Positions 1-7,589 of a stretch of 64,000 nucleotides of DNA are shown here, one piece after another; position 1 is the stretch's first letter; the number at the start of each line of letters is the position of its first letter. The position numbers and the translations under genes were made by a program. Source of the DNA: Halolamina pelagica (GTDB lineage Archaea > Halobacteriota > Halobacteria > Halobacteriales > Haloferacaceae); NCBI RefSeq assembly GCF_900115675.1, contig NZ_FOXI01000010.1, positions 1 through 64,000 on the forward strand. The letters are read 5' to 3'. Under the pieces are notes generated by a model, which ran no database searches, was not told the origin of the DNA, and saw only the letters and a program-made list of their open reading frames with translations.

Positions 1-540
1 CCCTCGCGTGCTGAACTGGCCGCCCGCGTCGAGGAGCTCGAGGAGGAACTCGCCGACGTGGCCGCCGAGACCGGCGAGGACGAGAAGAAGATGTCCATCA
101 TCGCCACGAAGGGCACGCTGGACATGGCGTACCCGCCGCTGATCCTCGCGAGTACGGCAGCGGCGTTCGGCTACGAGGTCACCGTGTTCCACACGTTCTG
201 GGGGCTGGAAATCCTCCACGAGGAGCGTTCGAAAGACCTCAAGCTCAGTTCGGTCGGTAACCCCAACATGCCGGTTCCGAACGTGATCGGCGCGATCCCG
301 GGGATGGACCGCATGACGACGAAGATGATGGAGAAGAAGATCGACGACAACGAGACCGCCTCGATCGAGGAGCTCATCGAGACCTCCCTCGATATGGGCG
401 TGGAGTTCCAGGCCTGTCAGATGACCATCGACCTGATGGACTACGACGAGGAGAACTTCTACGACGGCGTCACCACCGGCGTCGGCGCCGCCACCGCCAT
501 CCAGGACATGGCCGAAGCCGACATCCAACTGCTCGTCTGA
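1..540 (+). CDS. DsrE/DsrF/DrsH-like sulfur-relay protein (5' end cut off)
   Basis: The frame is open from base 1, so the true start lies outside the window; 179 codons are visible. A Glu-rich, probably coiled-coil N-terminus (EELEEELADV) leads into an alpha/beta domain starting at MSIIATKGTLDMAYPPLILA, typical of the DsrE2/DrsH-like family. A conserved cysteine sits in FQACQMTIDLMD at bases 415-417; in this family it carries persulfide sulfur. Cytoplasmic sulfur carriage is the family role. The sulfide:quinone reductase-like gene and TusA gene convergent with it support that role here. Its stop overlaps the start of the HalOD1 gene (TGATG). Confidence 0.85.
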   Translation, partial: PSRAELAARVEELEEELADVAAETGEDEKKMSIIATKGTLDMAYPPLILASTAAAFGYEVTVFHTFWGLEILHEERSKDLKLSSVGNPNMPVPNVIGAIPGMDRMTTKMMEKKIDDNETASIEELIETSLDMGVEFQACQMTIDLMDYDEENFYDGVTTGVGAATAIQDMAEADIQLLV

Positions 541-767
541 TGACCCCAACAACCCCCCGCCCCGCAACGCGAGTCGTCGACGTGATCGCCGAGCGAACCG
601 GCGTCGATCCCGGCGACCTGACGCCGCCGCTCTCGACGGTCGTCGATCCGGACGCGCTCAACGCGATAGTCGACCACGCCGACACTGCCGACGGAGTCGC
701 GGTCCGCTTCGAGTACGGCGACGACGAGGTCGTCGTCCGTGGCGACGGACGCGTCGAGATCCAGTAG
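540..767 (+). CDS. HalOD1 output-domain protein
   Basis: A 75-residue acidic protein of the stand-alone HalOD1 type (haloarchaeal output domain 1). It has the usual layout: a short helix region (VIAERTGVDPGDLTPPLSTVVDPDALNAIV) followed by two beta strands (VAVRFEYGDDEVVV and DGRVEIQ). HalOD1 is a presumed output module of haloarchaeal signalling systems with no known biochemical activity. The ATG overlaps the upstream DsrE stop codon, so the two are probably translated from one mRNA. Its role in a sulfur locus is unknown. Confidence 0.75.
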   Translation: MTPTTPRPATRVVDVIAERTGVDPGDLTPPLSTVVDPDALNAIVDHADTADGVAVRFEYGDDEVVVRGDGRVEIQ

Positions 768-893
768 TTTTCTGCGAGGGTACCCCGCGCGCCGACTGTG
801 ACCGACAGCGGCGCCGTCTCCACCCACGACAGGGTGTTCGACCGGTGCCGCGTCGCCGACACTGACGGACCGAACGAAAGCCGAGAAGCGGCG

Positions 894-1520
894 CTACTCG
901 TCGGCGCCGCCCGACTTCGCACGGCCCAGCGCCGCGGCGAGTGCCAGCAGGTAGCCGAGGCCGTACTGGACCTCGGGATCCCGGACCGCCCGCACCAGCC
1001 CGAGGGCGCCGACTCGTTCCGGCTCCCCCTGTTCGGCCTCGCCGACGCCCTCGAGCAGCGTCTCGAGCCCGTCGCGGGTGTCGTCGTCCGCGGCGGTCTG
1101 GGCCAGTTCGCCCACCGAGCCGCCGGTGTCCGCGAGCGAGCGGACCATCTCGTCGTCCAGCGCGGCGGTGCCAAGCGACACGACCTCCGCGAGTTCGACG
1201 AGCTCGTCGAGGGTGCCCGTCTGCTGGAGCTCCACTAGCGACTCCAGGGCGGCCTCGAGTTCGGCGCCGTTGTCGCCGACGGCGCCGGCGAGCCCGACGG
1301 TCTCCTCGGTCGCGAGTCCGTCGGCGGACTCGGCCAGCGTCGCGGTCGTGCCCGACAGTTCCCGCACCATCTCGTCGCTCAGCGCGCTCTCGCCGAGCGA
1401 GAGCACGTCGAGCAGTTCGTTGACGGCGTCGAGACGGCGGACGAACGACGCGACCGCCTCGGGGTTCTCCTCGATGGCGGCCTCGAGTTCGCTCGTCTCG
1501 GGCAGTGACTCCTCCGACAT
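894..1520 (-). CDS. DUF1641 family protein
   Basis: A 208-residue acidic, alpha-helical protein with two internally similar stretches: LLDVLSLGESALSDEMVREL and, about 80 residues later, VVSLGTAALDDEMVRSLADT. It has no cysteines and no membrane segment. DUF1641 proteins are commonly encoded next to SQR-like flavoproteins and formate dehydrogenase-type genes, and their function is not established. Here the start follows the stop of the SQR-like gene by one base, so the two are almost certainly cotranscribed. A physical partnership with the flavoprotein is my inference. Confidence 0.8.
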   Translation of the reverse strand: MSEESLPETSELEAAIEENPEAVASFVRRLDAVNELLDVLSLGESALSDEMVRELSGTTATLAESADGLATEETVGLAGAVGDNGAELEAALESLVELQQTGTLDELVELAEVVSLGTAALDDEMVRSLADTGGSVGELAQTAADDDTRDGLETLLEGVGEAEQGEPERVGALGLVRAVRDPEVQYGLGYLLALAAALGRAKSGGADE

Positions 1521-1521
1521 C

Positions 1522-2661
1522 TCAGAGGAGCCCCCGTGCAGTCAGCCAGTACGCCTCGTTGTACGCCAGCTTCGACCAGTGGAGCTTCTCCGACGGCGGC
1601 GCCGGGGACGGCGGGTTCTCGTAGTCGAACTCGACGAACGACGCCGAATCCATCCCCGTCTCGATGAAGCACAGCGTCTTGCCGTCGTAGGTCGCCGTCG
1701 CGGGGCGGCCGCGGATCTGGCTGGCCAGCCGCTGCCCGACGACGCCGGCCTGGTAGTGGGCGACGCTGCCGGCGTTGGGGACGCCCGTGTCGGCCGTGTC
1801 GCCGAGCGCGTACACGTCGTCGGCGGCCTCGGCCTCGAGGGTGTGCTTGTCCACGTCGACCCAGTCCTCGCCGAGCCCGGCCTCCTCGATCAGGTCGATG
1901 CTGCTGTGGGGCGGGATCCCCACGAGGAGGTCGTACTCCAGGGTGGTCCCCTCCATCGAGGTGATCGTCTCCGCGTCGGGGTCGACCGATTCGGCGTTGA
2001 AGAACGTCTCGACCTCGATGCCGCGCTCGTCCATGATCGGGCGCGCCCACTCCCCGATGTTGGCGTTGCCGTGGACCCGCTGGATGGGGTAGGTGTACGT
2101 GATCTCGACGTCGTCCCGGAGCCCACGCTCGCGGAACCAGTCGTCGACCATGAACACGAACTCCAGGGGCGCAGCCGGGCACATGTGCGGCGTGCCGACG
2201 ACGCTCAGCACGATCCGACCCTCGGTGAAGGAGAGCAGTTCCTCCCGGAGCTCGGTCGCGCCCGACTCGCTGTAGTAGTCGTGTGCAGCCGACGCCAGCC
2301 CGGGAATCTTCTCCGGCACGAGCGTCGACCCCGTCGCGAGCACGAGGTAGTCGTACTCCATCGCGCCGCCGTCCCGCGCCTGGAGGCGGTGGGCGTCCGT
2401 GTCGAGGTCGGTGACGCGGTCGATGCGGAGGTCGACGGCGTCGTCGACGAGCTCCTCGAGCGGTCGCCGACCGGCTTCGGGTTCGCGCTGGCCGAAGGGG
2501 ACGTACAGCCAGACCGGCTTGTAGACGTGGTCCGGGTCGTCGTTGATCAGCGTGACCTGGACCTCGCCGCGCTCGATCTCCGTGTCCAGTCGCTCGGCCA
2601 GGTTGTTCGCCAGGACGGTGCCCCCGGTGCCGCCGCCGACGATCGCGATGTGGTCGGTCAT
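1522..2661 (-). CDS. sqr: Sulfide:quinone oxidoreductase-like FAD/NAD(P)-binding protein
   Basis: A 379-residue pyridine-nucleotide-disulfide-fold flavoprotein. It opens with the FAD dinucleotide motif IAIVGGGTGGTVLANNL (residues 5-21), has the ATG motif in YLVLATGSTLVPEKIPG, and ends with the FAD-binding VYALGDTADTGVPNAGS. Only two cysteines are present, in GTPHMCPAAP and in KTLCFIETGM near the C-terminus. Classical SQR uses three, so this is a divergent type. The expected reaction is sulfide oxidation to persulfide or polysulfide with electrons passed to the membrane quinone. TusA upstream (4-base overlap) and DUF1641 downstream fit sulfur handling. Confidence 0.8.
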   Translation of the reverse strand: MTDHIAIVGGGTGGTVLANNLAERLDTEIERGEVQVTLINDDPDHVYKPVWLYVPFGQREPEAGRRPLEELVDDAVDLRIDRVTDLDTDAHRLQARDGGAMEYDYLVLATGSTLVPEKIPGLASAAHDYYSESGATELREELLSFTEGRIVLSVVGTPHMCPAAPLEFVFMVDDWFRERGLRDDVEITYTYPIQRVHGNANIGEWARPIMDERGIEVETFFNAESVDPDAETITSMEGTTLEYDLLVGIPPHSSIDLIEEAGLGEDWVDVDKHTLEAEAADDVYALGDTADTGVPNAGSVAHYQAGVVGQRLASQIRGRPATATYDGKTLCFIETGMDSASFVEFDYENPPSPAPPSEKLHWSKLAYNEAYWLTARGLL

Positions 2662-2900
2662 GCTTTCTCGACGTAGAACGTGTGGTAGTCGTCGCCCTCG
2701 TCCACTTCGAGGAGATCGTTACCGGCCTCCTCGGTCCACTCGGGCACGTCCGTCAGCGACTGATCGTTGTCGCTCAACAGCCGCACTACGGTCCCCGAGT
2801 CGGCGTCGCGCATCTCGCCGATGAGGTCCATCAGCGGGCCGGGGCAGGCCGAGCCACGCGCGTCGACGGTCTCGTCGTAGGCGATATCGGTGTCAGTCAT
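2658..2900 (-). CDS. tusA: TusA-family sulfurtransferase
   Basis: An 80-residue protein with the family hallmark CPxP (DARGSACPGPLMDLIGEM, Cys19), where Cys19 is the persulfide-carrying residue. It ends with the usual beta strand DYHTFYVEKA. The ATG at 2900 is chosen because the longer open frame upstream is Arg-rich and not protein-like. A TATA-like TTATTAAG lies about 30 bases upstream on the minus strand. It is first in the tusA-sqr-DUF1641 operon and its stop overlaps the sqr start by 4 bases. It probably relays sulfane sulfur between SQR, DsrE and biosynthetic acceptors. Confidence 0.85.
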   Translation of the reverse strand: MTDTDIAYDETVDARGSACPGPLMDLIGEMRDADSGTVVRLLSDNDQSLTDVPEWTEEAGNDLLEVDEGDDYHTFYVEKA

Positions 2901-3024
2901 TAGTACAGTTGCATATGGGTGGCCAACCTCCTTAATAATGCGTAGTAGTTTCAAGACTGTGGGAACACAGGCGCTGTTCGTGGCTGCACGTAGCTGTCGG
3001 ACGGAGAAACGGAATCGTCGCCGA

Positions 3025-3411
3025 CTACAGCGAGTCGAGGACGCGCTCGAACCGGTCGCCGACCTCGGCGCCGATGTGTTCGAGGTCGTCGTTCCCGGCA
3101 ACGTCGAGGAGGCGCTCGGGATCGACGGCACTCACGACGACGCTCCCGTCGCCTTCCTCGTAGACGACGACGTTGCAGGGCAGCAGCGCGCCGAGTTCGA
3201 TCTCCTCGCCGAGCCCCTCGAACGCGAGCGCCGGGTTGCACGCGCCGAGAATGCGGTACTGGCGGAACTCCTCGTCGAGTTTCTCCGCGAAGGTGGCCCG
3301 GACGTCGATGTCACAGAGCACGCCGAACCCCTCGTCGCCGAGCGCCTCGATCGTCCGATCGACCACGTCGTCGAACTCGCCGTCGACCTGCTGTTGTAGA
3401 GTATACTCCAT
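3025..3411 (-). CDS. DUF302 domain protein
   Basis: A 128-residue protein with the DUF302 signature (EKLDEEFRQYRILGACNPALA and LLPCNVVVYEEGDGSVVVSAVDPERLL). The fold is a small alpha/beta dimer of unknown biochemical role, often found in thiol or sulfur-oxidation neighbourhoods. Three cysteines occur, in VLCDID, GACNPA and LLPCNV. I chose the ATG at 3411; a possible ATG at 3438 would add nine residues (MSVRTKLSR). It has its own promoter region and sits just upstream of tusA on the same strand. Confidence 0.8.
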   Translation of the reverse strand: MEYTLQQQVDGEFDDVVDRTIEALGDEGFGVLCDIDVRATFAEKLDEEFRQYRILGACNPALAFEGLGEEIELGALLPCNVVVYEEGDGSVVVSAVDPERLLDVAGNDDLEHIGAEVGDRFERVLDSL

Positions 3412-3499
3412 ACGGGACAATTTCGTCCGAACACTCATTACTGTTTCGTGCAGGCCCGGCTGGCGGTAGTGACAGCCAGCAACGGGTTCACGGCAACCG

Positions 3500-4744
3500 T
3501 CAGGCGTCGACCAGGTCGGCCCACACGGCCGGGAGCCGCGCGTACACCGCTGCGTTACCGAGGAGCGCGTCGACGGTCGTGTACTCGTCGACGGCGTGGA
3601 CGGTGTCGGTCCCCAGCGCGAACTCGACGGTCGGTACGTCGTGGTTCCGCAGTCGCTTGGCGTCGCCGCCGCCCGTCGCGCTCCGGCGATAGATCCGGTC
3701 GCCGGTCACGTCCGCCGCCGTCGACGCGACTGCCTCGACCAGCGGTCCGTCGATCGGTTCCGCGGTTCCGACGCTCCAGGAGACGTCCGCGATCGTGATC
3801 CCCTCGCAGTCGGCGACACAGTCGCGGATCTCCGCGAGGATCGCCGACGTGTCGACGCCCGCGGTCAGACGGATGTCGATCTCCGCACTGGCCGTCTGCG
3901 GGACGCTGTTGACCGCCTCGCCGCCATCGAGGACGCCGAGGTTGATCGACGGGTACCGGAAGAGGTCCCGCGCGGTCGTCTCGCCCATGGTCGGCGCGTA
4001 GTACTCCACCGACTCGTCGACGATCGCCGCCATCGCGGGGTCGAGGTCGAGTTCGACCGTCCCGAACCGGTCCCGCAGCGTCTCGACGGCGCCGTAGAGT
4101 CGGTCGATCGCGTTGTCGCCGAGAACCGGCCGCGACCCGTGGGCGGCGGTGCCGCTGGCCGACAGCGTCAGCCAGATGCTGCCCCGGTCAGCTACGGTGA
4201 CGGAGTGGCGCCACTCGTTGCACGTCGGTTCGCCGATGACGCAGGCGTCGGCGTCGAGTTTTCCGGCGTCCAGCAGCGCCGGGAGCCCGGCGTCGCCGCC
4301 GACCTCCTCGTCGCTGACGAACGCGAACTGCAGCGTGACCGGCGGCGTCGGACCCTCGGCGTACGCCCGCAGCACCATCAGCATGGACGCGACGGCCCCC
4401 TTCATGTCGGTCGCGCCGCGGCCGTAGATGCGGTCGTCGACGCGCTCGCCGCCCGGGTCGAACGACCACTCGTCGGCGTCGTAGGGCACGGTGTCCAGGT
4501 GGCCGTTGAACAGCAGCGTCCGATCGCGCTCGCCCGGCACCGTCACGAGGAGGTTCGGCTTCGCCGGATCGGCCGCGAACCGCTCGGTCTCGACGGCCAG
4601 CGGCTCCAGCCACGACTCGACCAGGTCGACGACCTCCCGGGTGTCGCCGGGCGGGTTCGCCGTATCGACCGCGAGGAGATCGAGCGCCAGCTCCACGAGC
4701 GCCTCCCGCCGCGTCGTGACGTCGACGGGGCTACTCGTCGGCAT
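3500..4744 (-). CDS. M20 family zinc peptidase (ArgE/DapE/ACY1 type)
   Basis: A 414-residue enzyme from the ATG at 4744; an in-frame upstream start at 4810 would add a Pro/Arg-rich 22-residue tail. M20 metal-binding motifs are in order: LLFNGHLDTVP (His, Asp), GRGATDMKGAVASML (bridging Asp), FVSDEEVGGDAG (catalytic and metal Glu), VIGEPT and, near the end, ATGGGDAKRLR with a late His. The family removes acyl or amino groups from N-acyl amino acids or dipeptides (acetylornithine deacetylase, succinyl-DAP desuccinylase). The substrate cannot be decided from sequence, and no arginine or lysine genes lie nearby. Confidence 0.85.
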   Translation of the reverse strand: MPTSSPVDVTTRREALVELALDLLAVDTANPPGDTREVVDLVESWLEPLAVETERFAADPAKPNLLVTVPGERDRTLLFNGHLDTVPYDADEWSFDPGGERVDDRIYGRGATDMKGAVASMLMVLRAYAEGPTPPVTLQFAFVSDEEVGGDAGLPALLDAGKLDADACVIGEPTCNEWRHSVTVADRGSIWLTLSASGTAAHGSRPVLGDNAIDRLYGAVETLRDRFGTVELDLDPAMAAIVDESVEYYAPTMGETTARDLFRYPSINLGVLDGGEAVNSVPQTASAEIDIRLTAGVDTSAILAEIRDCVADCEGITIADVSWSVGTAEPIDGPLVEAVASTAADVTGDRIYRRSATGGGDAKRLRNHDVPTVEFALGTDTVHAVDEYTTVDALLGNAAVYARLPAVWADLVDA

Positions 4745-4938
4745 CGTCGGCCCCCTCGGAGGACGTGGCAACCGCGTCGGTTCGGCCGCCCCCTGCCCCG
4801 CCGTCGCCACCGAACGTGTTGCACATACGCGACGTTTCGTCCGCCCAACCTAAAGAACACCGCACGTTGCACAATACCGGGAACCGGTCGGCGCTTCGAA
4901 ACGCGCGACCGCTGCGAGTAGCGCGGATCGACGCCGGT

Positions 4939-5478
4939 TCACCGGGTCGGGTCGATCGAGCAGGTCCGCGGGTCGCCGGTCCGTCCCACGAAGTACGCCA
5001 GCAGCAGGATCCCGCCGATCCGGAGGAGGTTCCCCTCGAACGGGAGTGCCGCCATCGCACCGAGAAACCCCAGCGTGCCGAGGACGCCCGCACCACAGCT
5101 CGCACAGCCGGCGGCGAGCAGCCCCGGGAGGACGCCGGCGAGCGTCGACGCCCCGCCGCGTCGCGCCCGGCGGGCGACTGCGACGGCGTTCGTGACGGCG
5201 ACGCCCGTCAGGAGCGCGTAGGCGGCCACGAGTGCGATCCCCAACCAGCCGGTTCCGAGGTACACCTCCCGTGTGAGCGCCGACACGGCGTAGGCGAGCT
5301 GGGCCGGGTCGCGGGTGAGGGTCTGGACGGCGAACTGCGGGAACGAGCTCAACACCAGTACGGCGTAGGTCACCGCCGTCGCGACCCCGGCGAGCAGTAG
5401 TCGCCGGTTCGACGTGAGCGGGTAGGCGAGCCCATCGCGGAGATCGCGAAGCCAGCCCCGGTGACGAGTGTCGGTCAC
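4939..5478 (-). CDS. Small multi-pass membrane protein with intramembrane CxxC
   Basis: A 179-residue protein starting at GTG 5478, which overlaps the stop of the DsbA-like gene by 4 bases; the longer frame upstream is Arg-rich shadow. It has about four hydrophobic segments (LLLAGVATAVTYAVLVLS, LGIALVAAYALLTGVAV, STLAGVLPGLLAAG, LLRIGGILLLAYFV). A GCASCG motif (CxxC) lies at the edge of the third segment, and there is a further Cys near the C-terminus. I do not recognise a named family. The gene order suggests a membrane redox or membrane-anchoring partner of the DsbA-like protein. Confidence 0.7.
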   Translation of the reverse strand: MTDTRHRGWLRDLRDGLAYPLTSNRRLLLAGVATAVTYAVLVLSSFPQFAVQTLTRDPAQLAYAVSALTREVYLGTGWLGIALVAAYALLTGVAVTNAVAVARRARRGGASTLAGVLPGLLAAGCASCGAGVLGTLGFLGAMAALPFEGNLLRIGGILLLAYFVGRTGDPRTCSIDPTR

Positions 5479-6212
5479 GCGTCCAGCACCCGGTCGATCG
5501 CGTCGGCGAAGTTCTCGTAGGGTTGTGCGCCGGTGATCTTGCCCGCGGCGTCGCTCTCGCGGTTGTAGATGACGAATCCCGGCGTCCCCCGGAACGGGAC
5601 CGATCGGGCCAGCTCGGCGTCGACGGTGATCGACTCCCGGACCGCGTCGCCGCGAGACTGCCGGCACTCCTCGACCGCGTCGAGGGAGACGCCCGCCGTT
5701 CGCTCCGTAATCCCTCTGAACGTCTCCGCGGTCGCCCAGTCGTTCCCGTTCCTCTCCTGGGCGTCGAACGCGGCACCGTGCCATCGCCAGAAGGCAGCCG
5801 GCTCGTCGGCGGCGACCGTCTCCCAGACACAGCGCCCCCAGACCGCCGCCGGCGTGGAGTACTCGCCGATGACCGGGAAGGCGAGGGCGACCAGCCGCAC
5901 GTCGCCGGCGTCGACGTAGTTCCGGCCCACCTTCGGGAGCGTCTCCGTCTCGAAGCGCTTGCAGAACGGGCAGAGGTAGTCGGTCCAGTAGTAGACGTCG
6001 ACTGGGGCGTCCGCCTGTCCGGCGATCGGTCGCCCGGCGAGTTCGACGCCGAAGCCGGTCGTCCCGTCGCTGGGGTGGGACGTTTCCGGAACGTACTCAC
6101 CCGCACTCGAGCCGCTGCGGGAGGCGAGATACGCGACGGCGCCGCCGAAACCGAGCGTCCCGGTGCCGGCGAGGAGTGCTCGGCGTCTCGTAATCTTGCC
6201 CTTCGAACCCAT
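5475..6212 (-). CDS. Tat-exported DsbA-like thiol oxidoreductase
   Basis: A 245-residue protein. The N-terminus is a Tat-type signal (TRRRALLAGTGTLGFGGAVAYL). The mature part has a thioredoxin/DsbA fold with active site CPFC in YWTDYLCPFCKRFETETLP and a cis-Pro loop SVPFRGTPGFVIYN. Haloarchaea export folded proteins by Tat, so this should act outside the membrane, making or shuffling disulfides. It overlaps the downstream CxxC membrane protein by 4 bases and follows the ars operon on the same strand after a roughly 195-base gap that contains an arsC remnant. Confidence 0.88.
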   Translation of the reverse strand: MGSKGKITRRRALLAGTGTLGFGGAVAYLASRSGSSAGEYVPETSHPSDGTTGFGVELAGRPIAGQADAPVDVYYWTDYLCPFCKRFETETLPKVGRNYVDAGDVRLVALAFPVIGEYSTPAAVWGRCVWETVAADEPAAFWRWHGAAFDAQERNGNDWATAETFRGITERTAGVSLDAVEECRQSRGDAVRESITVDAELARSVPFRGTPGFVIYNRESDAAGKITGAQPYENFADAIDRVLDA

Positions 6213-6267
6213 TGATACCCAATAACGGGATCTCGCCGAAGGGCCTTGCGGTCACCAGCGCTCCCTT

Positions 6268-6312
6268 CTGCGAGCGACCCGCGTTCTGAACACAGACGAA
6301 AGCGGTCCGAAC
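6268..6312 (-). pseudogene. Remnant of an arsC-type low-Mr phosphatase N-terminus
   Basis: Read on the minus strand, these 15 codons give VRTAFVCVQNAGRSQ. That matches 14 of 15 residues of the N-terminus of the intact ArsC at 8423-8866 (VRVAFVCVQNAGRSQ) and includes the C-x5-R phosphatase loop. Homology stops abruptly after Gln, and no start codon lies just upstream (PPGP precedes). Synonymous codons differ throughout from the intact gene, so it is not a recent copy. It lies in the gap after acr3, where ars operons often carry extra arsC genes. Confidence 0.7.
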
Positions 6313-6407
6313 CGGACCCGGCGGATCGGTCGTTCGTCCCCACCCGAAACTGCCGTCGCGCGTCCGGGGGCGTCGGTCAGGGCCGGCAGCGTGTCGACGG
6401 ACACGAG

Positions 6408-7589
6408 TCAGTCGTCCTCGGTGAGGTGATCGGCGTCGTCGCCGGCGGTGCTCCCCGTTCTCGTACTCCCGAGCGATCCCGTCCCGTGGCCGGTCCAGTC
6501 GAGCCGGCGCTGGAGCCACAGCGCGACGTACACGAGCGAGAGCAGGACGGGCACTTCGATCAGCGGTCCGATGACCGTCGCGAAGGCGACGCCGGAGCCG
6601 ACACCGAACACCGCGGTGGCGACGGCGATCGCGAGTTCGAAGTTGTTCGAGGCCGCGGTGAAGCCGATCGCGGTCGTCGTCGAGTAGTCGGCGCCGATGC
6701 CGTGGCCCATCCCGAAGCTGACGAGGAACATGACCACGAAGTAGATCGTCAGCGGGACCGCGATCAGGAGCACGTCGCTGGGCTGGCCGACGATGCGTTC
6801 GCCCTGCATCGCGAACATCACGACCACGGTGAACAGCAGCGCGATCAGCGTCAGCGGGTCGATCGCCGGCACGAACTCCTCCTCGTACCACTCGACGCCC
6901 TTCGTGCGCGTCCCGACGACGCGCGAGACGATCCCCGCGGCGAAGGGGATCCCGAGGAAGACCGCGATCGCGGTGAACACCTCCCAGGGGCCGATGTCGA
7001 AGGCGTTGATGCCCGCTGCGAGCGCCTCCAGTCCCAGCAGGTCGGGGACGAACAGGGCGAAGAACCAGATGTACACGCCGTAAGTGACGATCTGGAACAC
7101 GCTGTTGAACGCGACCAGTCCGGCGGCGTACTCGCTGGAGCCGTCCGCGAGTTCGTTCCAGACGAGCACCATCGCGATACACCGGGCCATCCCGATGAAC
7201 ACGAGCCCGAGGAAGAACTCCGGTCGGGCCGGCAGCCCCGGGACGAGCCCGCTGAAGAAGACGATCGCCAGCGCGAACATCACGGTCGGGCCGATGAGCC
7301 AGTTCTGGACGAGGCTCAGCCCCAGCACCTTCCCGTTCTTGAAGACGGTCGGGAGCCGGCCGTAGTTGACCTTCGCGAGCGGCGGGTACATCATCAGGAT
7401 CAGGCCGATCTCCACGAGGTGGAACTCCCGGATGGGCCGGGTCACGCCGGGAGCGACGTAGCCGAGGCCGACGCCGACGGCCATCGCACCGAAGATCCAG
7501 ACGGTGAGGTACTTGTCGAGGAAGTCCATCGACCGCGGATCGCCGCAGTCCGGGCAGTCGCAGTTCGGGCCGTGGTCGACGTTACTCAC
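6408..7589 (-). CDS. acr3: ACR3-family arsenite efflux transporter
   Basis: A 393-residue, about ten-helix transporter of the ACR3 branch, which expels arsenite across the membrane. Typical ACR3 stretches are GMARCIAMVLVWNELADG (the conserved Cys in helix 4) and GFTAASNNFELAIAVATAVFG. The N-terminal cytoplasmic tail carries an extra cysteine cluster, CDCPDCGD (Cys10, 12, 15). The ATG overlaps the end of arsM by 8 bases, so it is the last intact gene of arsR-arsC-arsM-acr3. The C-terminal 25 residues are hydrophilic and Asp-rich. Confidence 0.93.
   Translation of the reverse strand: MSNVDHGPNCDCPDCGDPRSMDFLDKYLTVWIFGAMAVGVGLGYVAPGVTRPIREFHLVEIGLILMMYPPLAKVNYGRLPTVFKNGKVLGLSLVQNWLIGPTVMFALAIVFFSGLVPGLPARPEFFLGLVFIGMARCIAMVLVWNELADGSSEYAAGLVAFNSVFQIVTYGVYIWFFALFVPDLLGLEALAAGINAFDIGPWEVFTAIAVFLGIPFAAGIVSRVVGTRTKGVEWYEEEFVPAIDPLTLIALLFTVVVMFAMQGERIVGQPSDVLLIAVPLTIYFVVMFLVSFGMGHGIGADYSTTTAIGFTAASNNFELAIAVATAVFGVGSGVAFATVIGPLIEVPVLLSLVYVALWLQRRLDWTGHGTGSLGSTRTGSTAGDDADHLTEDD

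Noticed and set aside
4850-6343. 497-codon open frame over the DsbA-like gene
   Set aside because: Arg/Ser/Pro-rich shadow frame; the DsbA-like and membrane proteins in the other frames have clear motifs.
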